From: Archangium violaceum
Lineage (GTDB): Bacteria; Myxococcota; Myxococcia; Myxococcales; Myxococcaceae
DNA length: 64,000 nucleotides
Direction: 5' to 3'
Assembly: GCF_016887565.1 (NCBI RefSeq)
Contig: NZ_CP069396.1
Location: 3,003,001-3,067,000, forward strand
Numbering within the stretch: the first letter of the stretch is position 1; each line of letters begins with the position of its first letter. A model generated the notes under the pieces. That model did no database searches and was not told the origin of the DNA. It worked only from the letters and a program-made list of their open reading frames with translations. A program made the translations under genes and the position numbers. Positions 36,116 to 44,855 of this stretch are shown one piece after another.

Positions 36116-37288
36116 ATGCGCAGAACGAGCCGATTGTCATGGGTGATGGCTGGAGTGGTATCCCTCGTGGGTGGCTGCCAGCCTGGGGAGGAGCCCTCCA
36201 CCCCTGGAGTCTCATCGTCACTGGCGATGCGGGCGGACGCGGTCCCGGCCTGGGTGGGCAAGTGGACCTCCGACGCGCCCATGAGCACCGCGCGCAAGAG
36301 CCACACCGCGACGCTCCTCAACTCCACCGGCTCGGTGCTGGTGGCGGGCGGCAGCGCCACTTCCGGCCTCACCGCGAGCGCGGAGGTGTATGACCCGTAC
36401 GTGAACAGCTGGTCTCCCACGGGCTCCCTGAATCTGGCACGCGCGAGCCACACGGCGACGCCGCTCGGCTCGGGTCAGGTGCTGGTGGTGGGCGGCCATG
36501 CCTCCGGTCTGCCCACGAACGCCACCACGGAGCTGTATGACCCGGCCACCGGCACCTGGAGCTTCACGGGGAGCCTGAACACGCCTCGTGCCTGGCACAC
36601 CGCGACCCTGCTCGACTCGGGCAAGGTGCTGGTCACGGGCGGCTTCACCTTCACCTCCAACCCTGGCTCCACGAGCGCGGAGCTGTACGACCCGGCCACT
36701 GGCACCTGGAGCCCCACGGGCTCCATGATCAAGGCGCGCATGTGGCACACCGCGACGAAGCTCTACTCGGGCGAGGTGCTGGTGATTGCCGGCTTCAACG
36801 GCAACGAGGGCGCGCTCGCGAGCGCGGAGCTGTACGACCCGGCCACCGGCACCTGGAGGCTGGTGAGCCCCATGCCGTCGCTTCACTACAAGCACACCGC
36901 GACGCGGCTCTACTCGGGCTCGGTGCTGGTGACGGGCGGCACCTCGGGTCCGAGCCCCACCCATCTGGCCGCCATCTACGATCCCTTCAACGACCGGTGG
37001 ACCAATGCCGTCCCCCTGGGATTTGCCCGCGAGGGCCACCACGCGACCCTGCTCTACTCGGGCCAGGTGCTCATCTCGGGTGGTGACAACGGCGAGGGTC
37101 TCACCGTGCCGGAAGCCGAGTTGTATGAGCCGGGCTCGAACTGGTGGCTCTTCGCGGGCTGGCTGCCGGGGAACGGCCCGGGTTCCGCCGAGACGCTGCT
37201 GCACACCGGGCAGGTGCTGCTGACGGGAGGCTCGCTCGGCGATGCGCCCCGCGCGTCCGTCTCCCGGTATACGCCACCCTCCTACTGA
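36116..37288 (+). CDS. Kelch-repeat lipoprotein
   Basis: A 390-residue lipoprotein with lipobox VGGC at Cys21. After a short linker there are about six or seven Kelch-type blades of roughly 50 residues, each reading like SHTATLLNSTGSVLVAGG...AELYDPATGTWSPTGS. These form a beta-propeller that binds proteins or glycans on the cell surface. Such propeller proteins are numerous in myxobacteria and rarely characterised. The ATG at 36116 is set by the signal peptide; the frame continues upstream only through antisense of the desaturase gene. Confidence 0.88.
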   Translation: MRRTSRLSWVMAGVVSLVGGCQPGEEPSTPGVSSSLAMRADAVPAWVGKWTSDAPMSTARKSHTATLLNSTGSVLVAGGSATSGLTASAEVYDPYVNSWSPTGSLNLARASHTATPLGSGQVLVVGGHASGLPTNATTELYDPATGTWSFTGSLNTPRAWHTATLLDSGKVLVTGGFTFTSNPGSTSAELYDPATGTWSPTGSMIKARMWHTATKLYSGEVLVIAGFNGNEGALASAELYDPATGTWRLVSPMPSLHYKHTATRLYSGSVLVTGGTSGPSPTHLAAIYDPFNDRWTNAVPLGFAREGHHATLLYSGQVLISGGDNGEGLTVPEAELYEPGSNWWLFAGWLPGNGPGSAETLLHTGQVLLTGGSLGDAPRASVSRYTPPSY

Positions 37289-37306
37289 GACGCGCTGGCG
37301 GAGCAG

Positions 37307-37324
37307 GGGAGACCTGGCTCTCCC
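37307..37324 (+). terminator. hairpin after the Kelch gene
   Basis: GGGAGA pairs with TCTCCC across the 6-base loop CCTGGC, 19 bases after the stop, followed by TTGCCT. A short stem with few T residues; modest support. Confidence 0.4.
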
Positions 37325-37419
37325 TTGCCTGCCCGACCTTTTCTGGAGAGGCTGGAACCCGTTCAGAATGTGACATGGGGTGATCGGGGGCTTCTCCACC
37401 GCCGGCCGCTCCTCCCGAC

Positions 37420-39312
37420 ATGGCGATTCATTCATCTCCCGCGACAAGCCAGGACATTCCCAGGCCCATCGTGAAGCCCCCGGGGCTCCTGCGCTGGCTG
37501 GACTTCTTCCTCTCGGAGTCCCTGCGCGATGTGCCGCCCTCGGACCTCGTCCGCCACCGGGTGCTCGTGGGCTCCGCGTGTTTCATGCTGGCGTTCGCCG
37601 TGTTGTACATGGCGTTCTCGCTGTTCTCGCCGCTTCCCACGCTCCCAGGTGTCACCGCGGGCCTGGGGTACGCGGCGACGCTGGTGACCGCGCGCAGGGC
37701 CACCACGCGAGATGCTCCGGCGATGCTCCTGTTGGCGACCCTCACGGTCGGCTTCGTGGGAGGCGTCTTCGGCAGCAAGCAGGGCTTCGAAGGGAGTGTG
37801 CAGGCCGCGAACATGTTGCTGCCCGCTCTGGCCGTGTACCTGTTGGGGCCGCGCCAGGGGCTGGTCTACACGCTCTTCTACGCCGTGGTCATGACCGGGG
37901 TGCACCCGTTCTACCGCACGCAGCTCGGCATCACCCCCGAGCCCTTCTCCCTCACACGCTATTGGGGCCGGCACGTCTTCGCGGGCATCTCCTACGTGGC
38001 CGCCTGGGGACTGGGCTCGCTGCATAGCACCACGCGGGAAGCGGCCCACCAATCGCTCGAGCGGATCTTGAAGGAGCTTCGCGGCAGCGAGAGCAAGCTG
38101 AGCAGCATCATCGAGAGCACCGATGACCTCGTGGTCTCGCTCGATACCGAGGGGCGCGTGGTGGCCGCCAACTCGGCCATGAAGAGCTTCTACCGGAAGC
38201 TGCTCGGCAAGGAGCTCGAGTTGGGGCAGCCGATCCTCCACTACGGGTCGCAGGAGCGGCTCGTGATCTGGAAGGCCCACTTCGACCATGTGCTTCAGGG
38301 CCAGCGTCTGCGCGTCGAGGAGACGTTCGAGCTGGAGGGCTCCCCCACCGTGCTGGACTTCAGCCTCCATCCCATCCTGGTCGAGGGCGGCCGGACGGCG
38401 GGGGTGACCCTCTTCGGCCACGACATCACCCTCCGCAAGGAGGCCGAGGCCCGGATGGGAGAGATGCACCGCTCCCTGGTGGATGTCTCGCGCCAGGCGG
38501 GCATGGCCGAGGTCGCCACCGGTGTGCTCCACAACGTGGGCAACACCCTCAACAGCGTGAACATCTCCACCAGCCTCGTCACCGACCGGCTCCGCAACTC
38601 GCGCGTCACCGGCCTGGCCAAGGCCGCCAACCTGTTGCGCGAGCACACCACGGACATCGCCCTCTTCCTCTCCCAGGATCCCCAGGGCCAGAAGCTGCCG
38701 GCCTACCTCATCGCGGTGTCCGACCAGCTGACGGAGGAGCGGCAGGCCATGCTCCAGGAGATGAACGCGCTGGGCCTGAGCGTGGAGCACGTCAAGTCCA
38801 TCGTCAGCATGCAGCAGAAGCACGCGCGTCCCGCGGGCGCGGTGGAGCGGATGGACGTGCCCCAGCTCATCGACGAGGCCCTGCGGCTGCACGCCGTCTC
38901 CTTCGAGCGGCTGGCCATCCACATCGTGCGGGACTACGCCGATGTGCCCCCCATCTACGTCGACCGGCACAAGCTGCTGCAGATCCTCATCAACCTGCTG
39001 AGCAATGCCCGGCACGCGCTGGTGGACAGCGCGCAACAGGACAAGCGGTTGACCATCCACGTGCGGCGCGCGCCCGAGGGCGGGGGATTGCTCATCGAGA
39101 TGACGGACAACGGCGTCGGCATCGCCCCGGAGAACCTGGCGCGCCTGTTCTCCCAGGGCTTCACCACCAAGAAGACGGGCCACGGTTTTGGCCTGCACAT
39201 CAGCGCCCTGGCCGCCACCGAGATGAAAGGCCGGCTCTCCTGCAGCAGCCCCGGCCCGGGGCTGGGGGCCACCTTCACACTCGAACTGCCCATGGGCATG
39301 CACACATCATGA
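37420..39312 (+). CDS. membrane histidine kinase with PAS domain and LHNVGN-type acceptor region
   Basis: A 630-residue sensor kinase. Residues 45-205 contain about six membrane helices. A PAS domain follows at about 220-345 (ESTDDLVVSLDTEGRVVAANSA, TLFGHDITLRKEAEA). The presumed acceptor is the His of EVATGVLHNVGNTLNSVNIS near 370, a variant of the H-box seen in a distinct kinase subgroup. The ATPase has NLLSNARHAL, DNGVGIAPEN and TGHGFGLHISALAA. The downstream TAXI-type binding protein gene overlaps its end by four bases, suggesting ligand sensing by partnership. No cognate response regulator is adjacent. Confidence 0.9.
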   Translation: MAIHSSPATSQDIPRPIVKPPGLLRWLDFFLSESLRDVPPSDLVRHRVLVGSACFMLAFAVLYMAFSLFSPLPTLPGVTAGLGYAATLVTARRATTRDAPAMLLLATLTVGFVGGVFGSKQGFEGSVQAANMLLPALAVYLLGPRQGLVYTLFYAVVMTGVHPFYRTQLGITPEPFSLTRYWGRHVFAGISYVAAWGLGSLHSTTREAAHQSLERILKELRGSESKLSSIIESTDDLVVSLDTEGRVVAANSAMKSFYRKLLGKELELGQPILHYGSQERLVIWKAHFDHVLQGQRLRVEETFELEGSPTVLDFSLHPILVEGGRTAGVTLFGHDITLRKEAEARMGEMHRSLVDVSRQAGMAEVATGVLHNVGNTLNSVNISTSLVTDRLRNSRVTGLAKAANLLREHTTDIALFLSQDPQGQKLPAYLIAVSDQLTEERQAMLQEMNALGLSVEHVKSIVSMQQKHARPAGAVERMDVPQLIDEALRLHAVSFERLAIHIVRDYADVPPIYVDRHKLLQILINLLSNARHALVDSAQQDKRLTIHVRRAPEGGGLLIEMTDNGVGIAPENLARLFSQGFTTKKTGHGFGLHISALAATEMKGRLSCSSPGPGLGATFTLELPMGMHTS

Positions 39313-40667
39313 CGACGGATACGATCAAGGAACAGCTCAGGCGTACGGTGCGGCGCGACCTGTTGCTCACGCTCGCGCCCACGGTGCTCATCATCGCCGC
39401 CGCATTCACCGTGACGTTCTACTTCGTCAAGCCCGCGCCACCGAAGAAGCTCGTCGTCGCGACGGCTCAGGACGAGGGGGGCTTCCGTTACTTCGCGCGG
39501 AAGTACCAGGAGGTCCTCGCCCGGCACGGCGTCACGTTGGAGATCCGCCCGACGAAGGGCTCGGTCACCAGTGTCGAGCTCCTCTCCGCGGACGACGCGG
39601 AGACGGACGTCGCGTTCGTGCAGGGTGGCACGGCGGGCGGGGAGAACGCGGCGCGCATCGTGTCGCTCGGCAGCCTCTCGTACGTGCCACTGTGGGTCTT
39701 CTACCGGGGCGAGCCCATCGAGGACGTGCGCGGGCTGAAGGGCAGGCGCATCGCGATCGGGGCGGCCGAGAGTGGGACGCACGCGCTGGCCCGTACGCTC
39801 CTGGCGGCCAATGGCGCGGACCAGGCTCCGACGGAGCTGCTGCCGTTGGAGCGCGACCAGGCCATCGAGCAGCTCAAGCAGGGCGGCGTCGACGCGGTGT
39901 TCCTCGTCGCCCCCGCGGAGTCACCGCCGATCCAGAAGCTCGCCGCGGCCCCCGGCGTGCGGCTGCTCAGCTTCGCGCGCGCCGATGCCTACGTCCGCAA
40001 GTACCCGTACCTGTCGAAGTTGGTGCTGCCACGGGGCGTCTTCAATCTCGCGGCGGACGTTCCGGAGCATGACGTGGTGCTGCTCGCGCCGACCGCGAAC
40101 CTCCTGGCGCGGGACACGCTGCATCCGGCGCTCGCGTACCTGCTCATGCGCGCCGCGAGTGAGCTCCACGGCAGCGCCGGGTTGCTCGACCGCTCGGGTG
40201 AATTCCCCGCGCCGCTCGAGACCGGCTTCCCGCTCAGCGACGAGGCCCGCCGCTACTACCAGGCCGGCGTTCCGTTCCTGCAACGCTACCTGCCTTTCTG
40301 GGCCGCGAACCTCGTCGACCGGCTCTGGGTGATGCTCGTGCCGATCATCGCCGTGGTAGTGCCCCTTGGACGGGCCGTGCCGGCGCTGTTCCTGTGGCGG
40401 GTCCGCTCCCGCATCTTCCGGTGGTACACGCGCCTGAAGGAGATCGAGCTCCAGCTCGAGGAGAACCCCGGACGGCAGATGCTCGAGGACATGCTGAAGC
40501 GGCTCGAGGAGACCGAGCGCGCGGTGAACCGGATTCCCACGCCCCTGTCGTACGCGGAGAATCTCTACTTCTTCCGCGAGCACATCGAGGTGGTCCGCCG
40601 TCGGCTCGTCAGGCAGCTCTCGGAGGAAGCCGGAAGCGGCGAGGCCAGGACGCAGGTGACGGGCTGA
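39309..40667 (+). CDS. TAXI-family solute-binding protein, membrane-anchored
   Basis: A 452-residue protein with an N-terminal helix (LLTLAPTVLIIAAAFTVTFYF), a periplasmic TAXI-type binding domain from about 48 to 310 (KLVVATAQDEGGFRYFA, VAFVQGGTAGGE, LKGRRIAIGAAESGTHALART), then a second helix near 340 (LWVMLVPIIAVVVPLGRAV) and a cytoplasmic coiled tail. TAXI proteins usually deliver substrates to TRAP transporters, but no TRAP membrane subunit is here. Being double-anchored and overlapping a histidine kinase gene, it probably acts as a co-sensor; this is inference. Confidence 0.82.
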   Translation: MTTDTIKEQLRRTVRRDLLLTLAPTVLIIAAAFTVTFYFVKPAPPKKLVVATAQDEGGFRYFARKYQEVLARHGVTLEIRPTKGSVTSVELLSADDAETDVAFVQGGTAGGENAARIVSLGSLSYVPLWVFYRGEPIEDVRGLKGRRIAIGAAESGTHALARTLLAANGADQAPTELLPLERDQAIEQLKQGGVDAVFLVAPAESPPIQKLAAAPGVRLLSFARADAYVRKYPYLSKLVLPRGVFNLAADVPEHDVVLLAPTANLLARDTLHPALAYLLMRAASELHGSAGLLDRSGEFPAPLETGFPLSDEARRYYQAGVPFLQRYLPFWAANLVDRLWVMLVPIIAVVVPLGRAVPALFLWRVRSRIFRWYTRLKEIELQLEENPGRQMLEDMLKRLEETERAVNRIPTPLSYAENLYFFREHIEVVRRRLVRQLSEEAGSGEARTQVTG

Positions 40668-40685
40668 GGGACTCCCTCCCTTTGG

Positions 40686-42620
40686 CTACGGCGCCTTCAC
40701 CACGAGGCGCAGGCCGGTGGGGAGGCGGGTGGTGTCCTTGATGTTGTTCCAGCGCTTGATGTCCTCGACAGTGACCCCGTAGCGCTGGGCGACACTCCAG
40801 ATGGACTCACCGGCGGCCAGCTCGTGCACGGTGCCGGGGCGGCCCGCGTTGCCGGCCGGGGCCCGCTGGGCGATGACGGTGCCCGCGCGCTCCTCCACCT
40901 GCTTGGGGGCGTTGTCCGGATACACGTACAGCACCGAGCCCACCTTCAGCGCCCGCTTGCTGGTGCGCGCCGACAGGTTGTTCCACTTGCGGATGTCCTC
41001 CGCGTTCACCTGGAAGCGCTGGGCGATGGCCCACAGGCTGTCACCCGACTGCACGCCGTAGGTGACGCGCTTGCGGCCGTTGATGACCTCCGTCTTGATG
41101 GGGCCCGTGGCCACCGGACCGCGAGGCGTGCCCGCCGGCACCTCGTCCTCGGGGCGCAGCACCGTCACGCCGCTGCTGCGCGCCTGCGCCACCTTGCGCG
41201 CCAGCGCGCTGTTCTGCCCCGTGCCCTCGCCGCCTCCGCGCCCGTTCGGCACGGGGATGACCAGCTCCGCGTTGAGCCGGAGCGTCTTCACGCTCTTGAG
41301 CCGGTTCATCTGCAGGATGGCCTCGGCCGCGCTGCCGTACTTGAGGGCGATCTGCGACAGCGTGTCGCCCTTGCGCACCTTGTGGACGCGGAAGGTGAGC
41401 CGCTCCTTGGGCGCGATGCGGGCGAAGTTCTCCGCGAAGCGCTCCGCCGAGCCCTTGGGCAGGCGCAGGGTGTACGGGTTCTTCGCGCTCGCCGGCGGGG
41501 TGCACCAGCGCCGCAGCTCGGGGTTGAGCTCCTGCACCTCCTTCACGTCCACGCCGGCCGCCCGGGCGATGACGTCCAGGTCGGTGGCGTCGTTGATCTT
41601 CACCTCGTCGAAGGAGAGGGCCGGCTCGTAGGCGAAGTCCTTCTCGTCGAAGCCGAAGGCGGTGGGGTGCTTGGAGATGAGCGCCGCGGCGATGAGCTTG
41701 GGCACGTAGTGCCGCGTCTCCAGCGCCAGCCCCTTCTCCTCGGGGGCGGAGATCACCCAGAAGTCCTTGGTGCCCAGGCGCTCCACCATCCTGCGCACCC
41801 GGCCGCTGCCCGTGTTGTAGCCCGCCCACGCCAGGTACCAGTGGCCCAGCTCGTTGTAGAGGTCCTTCAGGTAGCGCGCGGCGGCCGTGGTGGCCTTGAT
41901 GGGATCCCTCCGCTCGTCCACCCAGAAGTCCTGGTGCAGCCCGTACTGGCGGCCGGTGCTGGAGATGAACTGCCAGGGCCCGGAGGCATGCGCCCACGAG
42001 TAGGCGTTGGTGGAGAAGCCGCTCTCGATCATCGCCAGGTACACCGTGTCGCGAGGCAGCCCGTTGGCCTCGAGGATGGGCTGCATCACCGGCAGGTAGC
42101 GGGTGGAGCGCTCCATCCACTTGCGGAACCACTTGCGGCCCGGGCCCTGGAAGAACTGGATGTACTGGGCCACCAGCGGCTGCATCTCCACGGGGATGTC
42201 GTACTTGCCCTGGATGCGCGAGACGTCGAAGCTGGCCACGTCGGTGATGAGGGACAGCTCGGCCTCGGCCTCGTCCTCGCGGAAGGTGGGCTCCTCCAGC
42301 GCGTCCAGCATGCGCTGGCGCAGCGGGTTGGCCAGGCCCAGGCGGCGCAGCGACTGGAGCACCTCGGCGTTGGGCCGGGCGCCCGGATCCAACGTGGCGC
42401 CTTCCAGGGCCCGCATCTCCTCGAGCTCGGTGGACTCGGGCTCCACCTCCTCCGGGTCCTCCTCGGGCGTGGCCTCGGGCTCCTCGGCGGAGCCCAGCAG
42501 CAGTTGCTTGTCCTCGGTGCCGAGCACCCGCATGCCGGGTGGCGGCGGGGGCATCGTCAGCGCGTCCTGGGGAGTCGGGACCGAGGTGAGGACCAGGAGG
42601 AGCAGGCTGAAGTGCGGCAT
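40686..42620 (-). CDS. MltD-like lytic transglycosylase with three LysM domains
   Basis: A 644-residue exported murein hydrolase. The ATG at 42620 follows AGGTG; a GTG two codons upstream is also possible. A short signal (PHFSLLLLVLTSVP) leads into an acidic segment, then the family 1 transglycosylase domain at about 170-330 with catalytic Glu199 in AMIESGFSTNAYS and the motifs GPWQF and AWAGYNTGSGRV. Three LysM peptidoglycan-binding modules follow (VRKGDTLSQIALKYG, VQSGDSLWAIAQRF, LAAGESIWSVAQRYG). The absence of a lipobox distinguishes it from E. coli MltD. Role: cleavage of glycan strands during wall growth, remodelling or predation. Confidence 0.9.
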   Translation of the reverse strand: MPHFSLLLLVLTSVPTPQDALTMPPPPPGMRVLGTEDKQLLLGSAEEPEATPEEDPEEVEPESTELEEMRALEGATLDPGARPNAEVLQSLRRLGLANPLRQRMLDALEEPTFREDEAEAELSLITDVASFDVSRIQGKYDIPVEMQPLVAQYIQFFQGPGRKWFRKWMERSTRYLPVMQPILEANGLPRDTVYLAMIESGFSTNAYSWAHASGPWQFISSTGRQYGLHQDFWVDERRDPIKATTAAARYLKDLYNELGHWYLAWAGYNTGSGRVRRMVERLGTKDFWVISAPEEKGLALETRHYVPKLIAAALISKHPTAFGFDEKDFAYEPALSFDEVKINDATDLDVIARAAGVDVKEVQELNPELRRWCTPPASAKNPYTLRLPKGSAERFAENFARIAPKERLTFRVHKVRKGDTLSQIALKYGSAAEAILQMNRLKSVKTLRLNAELVIPVPNGRGGGEGTGQNSALARKVAQARSSGVTVLRPEDEVPAGTPRGPVATGPIKTEVINGRKRVTYGVQSGDSLWAIAQRFQVNAEDIRKWNNLSARTSKRALKVGSVLYVYPDNAPKQVEERAGTVIAQRAPAGNAGRPGTVHELAAGESIWSVAQRYGVTVEDIKRWNNIKDTTRLPTGLRLVVKAP

Positions 42621-42772
42621 GGTCACCTGGGGTTTCGGCTACCGGGAGGGCCGGGCGAGTGGTTTGAAGGTCAAGTATTCGACGCTTGGGGCGAACCTGG
42701 AACAAGCGTCCAGACAGCCTATTCTCTCCCTGGATGGTCCCGGCGGGAAGAAACGCACCCCCGTGACGTGTT

Positions 42773-44287
42773 CTAGGGCTTCGGCTTCACTTCCTGTGGC
42801 TGGCCATGGCCGGGGCCGAGGATCCTCGGCACGTAGGTGGCGAAGTCGAAGTGGGGAGAGTTCTCCCGGTTGTGGCAGGTGACGCACACCGCCTGGCCAG
42901 GGCGGGCGGTGATGTTGTCGGTGGAGGGGTCCTCCACATGGAGCGAGCCGGGGCCGTGGCAGCTCTCGCAGCCCACGTGCTCGCGGCCGGCCATCTTGTC
43001 CAGGCGGCACACGCCACCGGGCTGCTCCCAACCGGTGACGTGGCAGCCGGTGCAGTTGAGGTGGTGCTGCTTGCCCACCTCCTTCAGCGTCTCGATGGCC
43101 CGGTGGTGCTTGGAGGCCTCCCACACCGGGAAGGACTCCTTGTGGCAGTCGGCGCAGGCGGCGCTGCCCACGAAGGCGGCCTGGCCCTTCGCGGGGGCGG
43201 GGCAGTCCTGGCCGTGGGCCTTCGCCCATTCCAGGTTCATCTTCCCCACGTCCGCGTCATAGGCGTTCACCACCGCCATGGCCTCCGGGCTCGAGGCGAG
43301 GGTGGACTCCAGGGGGACGAAGCGCACGGAGAAGGAGTCCGAGTCGCCCGTGGCCGTCACCGGCGTGGTGAGGAGGGCCTGACGGCGCGCCACCAGCTCC
43401 TCGCGCTTCTGCTGCTTGAGGCGCTTGAGGTTGGGGTCGATGCCGGGGAGGTTGATCTCCTTGTCCAGCAGCTCCATGCGCCGGTCGATGGAGGCGGCCT
43501 CGCGCTCGGTGTCCTCGGCCGTCTTCTGCGGGGTGAAGGGGCCCGGCTTCGCGCCGTAGGCCAGGTCCACGCGCAGCAGCGAGCGGCCCTTGCTCTGCAG
43601 TCCGACGACGGGCACCGCGTCACGCGCCAGCCTGTTCTGCTCGCCGTCGAACTCGGAGGCGGTGTGGGTGGCGAGCACCAGGTCCACGCCCGGCTCCGGG
43701 GTGGCGGTGGCGCGCTGGGCCTCCTCGAGGGTGCCGTGGAAGAGGCCCACGACGAAGTCGGCGCCCTGGGCGCGCGCCCTGGCGCTGGCCTGCTTCAGTC
43801 CGGCCGCGTCCGAGGCGCTCACCACGCCCACCTCGCGCTTGCCGGCGGGCAGCACCTTCACCCCGCCGGGCTCCAGCTCGGGCAGTCCCAGGCCGCGGCG
43901 GAAGTCGGCGCCGCGCGTGTCGTCCAGCTCGCCCACCGCGCGCACCGTCAGGCCCATGCGCTTCATGGCCTCGGCGAGCGCCCGGGCCTTGCTCTCCTCC
44001 TGGGGCACCTGCTCCGGCTGGAGCGTGGGGGCGCCGAAGAGGCTGTCACCGCCGTCCACGTAGAGGACGGGCAGCGGGCCCTTGCGCGCCTCTTGAATCT
44101 GGAAGGCCGCGCGCGCGATGCCGCCGCGCATGTTCTCGCTGCAACCGCAGGGGCCCAGGTAGCCGCGGGTATCGGCGGAGAAGAAGAGGACGGCGCCCGG
44201 AGCCTCCGTGCGCGCCGGGGCCGACTCCTTGCGTGTGCATCCCGAGAGCGCCGCCAGCAGGACCAGTCCGGGGAGGAGCCGTCTCAC
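42773..44287 (-). CDS. lipoprotein with metallophosphatase-like domain fused to a tetraheme cytochrome c
   Basis: A 504-residue lipoprotein (lipobox LSGC, Cys17) starting at a GTG. Residues 30-245 follow the 5'-nucleotidase/UshA metallophosphatase plan: ADTRGYLGPCGC near 39, DGGDSLFG at 78, GELDD at 119, VGLFHG at 180 and ATHTAS at 206. Several metal-ligand positions differ from the family (DTR instead of DxH, GELDD instead of GNHD), so catalysis is doubtful. Residues 265-305 are coiled coil. The C-terminal part has four CxxCH heme sites at Cys378, Cys412, Cys440 and Cys468 plus extra histidines, as in cytochrome c554-type proteins. It likely sits in the periplasm and passes electrons. It follows a response regulator gene by 4 bases. 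Confidence 0.8.
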   Translation of the reverse strand: MRRLLPGLVLLAALSGCTRKESAPARTEAPGAVLFFSADTRGYLGPCGCSENMRGGIARAAFQIQEARKGPLPVLYVDGGDSLFGAPTLQPEQVPQEESKARALAEAMKRMGLTVRAVGELDDTRGADFRRGLGLPELEPGGVKVLPAGKREVGVVSASDAAGLKQASARARAQGADFVVGLFHGTLEEAQRATATPEPGVDLVLATHTASEFDGEQNRLARDAVPVVGLQSKGRSLLRVDLAYGAKPGPFTPQKTAEDTEREAASIDRRMELLDKEINLPGIDPNLKRLKQQKREELVARRQALLTTPVTATGDSDSFSVRFVPLESTLASSPEAMAVVNAYDADVGKMNLEWAKAHGQDCPAPAKGQAAFVGSAACADCHKESFPVWEASKHHRAIETLKEVGKQHHLNCTGCHVTGWEQPGGVCRLDKMAGREHVGCESCHGPGSLHVEDPSTDNITARPGQAVCVTCHNRENSPHFDFATYVPRILGPGHGQPQEVKPKP

Positions 44288-44291
44288 CGCG

Positions 44292-44675
44292 TCACCAGAT
44301 GATGCTCTGCACCAGCTCGTCGATCTTCTCGCCCATCTTCTCCAGCCCGTTCACCTTGGAGAGGCTGCCGTCGGCACCGACCTGCTCGGCCAGCTTGCTC
44401 AGCTCGTCGTCCGGGAGGCTGGAGAAGAGGATGATGGGGATGTCCTGGGTGCCGTACTCGTTCTTCAACGTCCGGCAGATGTCGGTGCCCTTGGCCTCGG
44501 GCATGTGGATGTCGGTGAGGATGAGGTCCGGCTTCCACGTCTGCAGGGTCTTCTCGAACTCCATCAACGTGGAGGTGGCGACGACCTCATAGCCGCGCGC
44601 CTCCAGCACGGCCTTCTCCATGGCGAGAGTGATCTCGCTGTCGTCAATGAGCAGGATTTTTCGCTTCTCTTGCAC
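44292..44675 (-). CDS. single-domain response regulator
   Basis: A 127-residue CheY-like receiver with acidic pair Asp11/Asp12, phospho-acceptor Asp55 in LILTDIHMP and a Ser-Lys pair late in the chain (GSLSKVNGLE) where the conserved lysine should be. No output domain. The GTG at 44675 is preferred because AGGAAGAGG stands just ahead; an ATG at 44744 lacks such a site. It is four bases upstream of the cytochrome lipoprotein gene, so the two are probably co-expressed although they act in different compartments. Confidence 0.88.
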   Translation of the reverse strand: MQEKRKILLIDDSEITLAMEKAVLEARGYEVVATSTLMEFEKTLQTWKPDLILTDIHMPEAKGTDICRTLKNEYGTQDIPIILFSSLPDDELSKLAEQVGADGSLSKVNGLEKMGEKIDELVQSIIW

Positions 44676-44855
44676 GGCGACCTCTTCCTGGGGGGCCTCT
44701 TCTAGCCTACGGATCCCTATGACACCAAGGGTTTCCCGTCCCATTGGAATCCAGGGGAGGGATGTTCCGGCAGGTACCTTGCAGGACGGGCGGGCTGCCG
44801 GAACATACACATAGGTGTTGCCGGATGGGTCAGGGAGGCGCAGTAAGAGGCGCCC

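Noticed and set aside
40824-42776. 650-codon plus-strand frame
   Set aside because: Shadow of the MltD-like gene; codon pattern and motifs lie on the minus strand.
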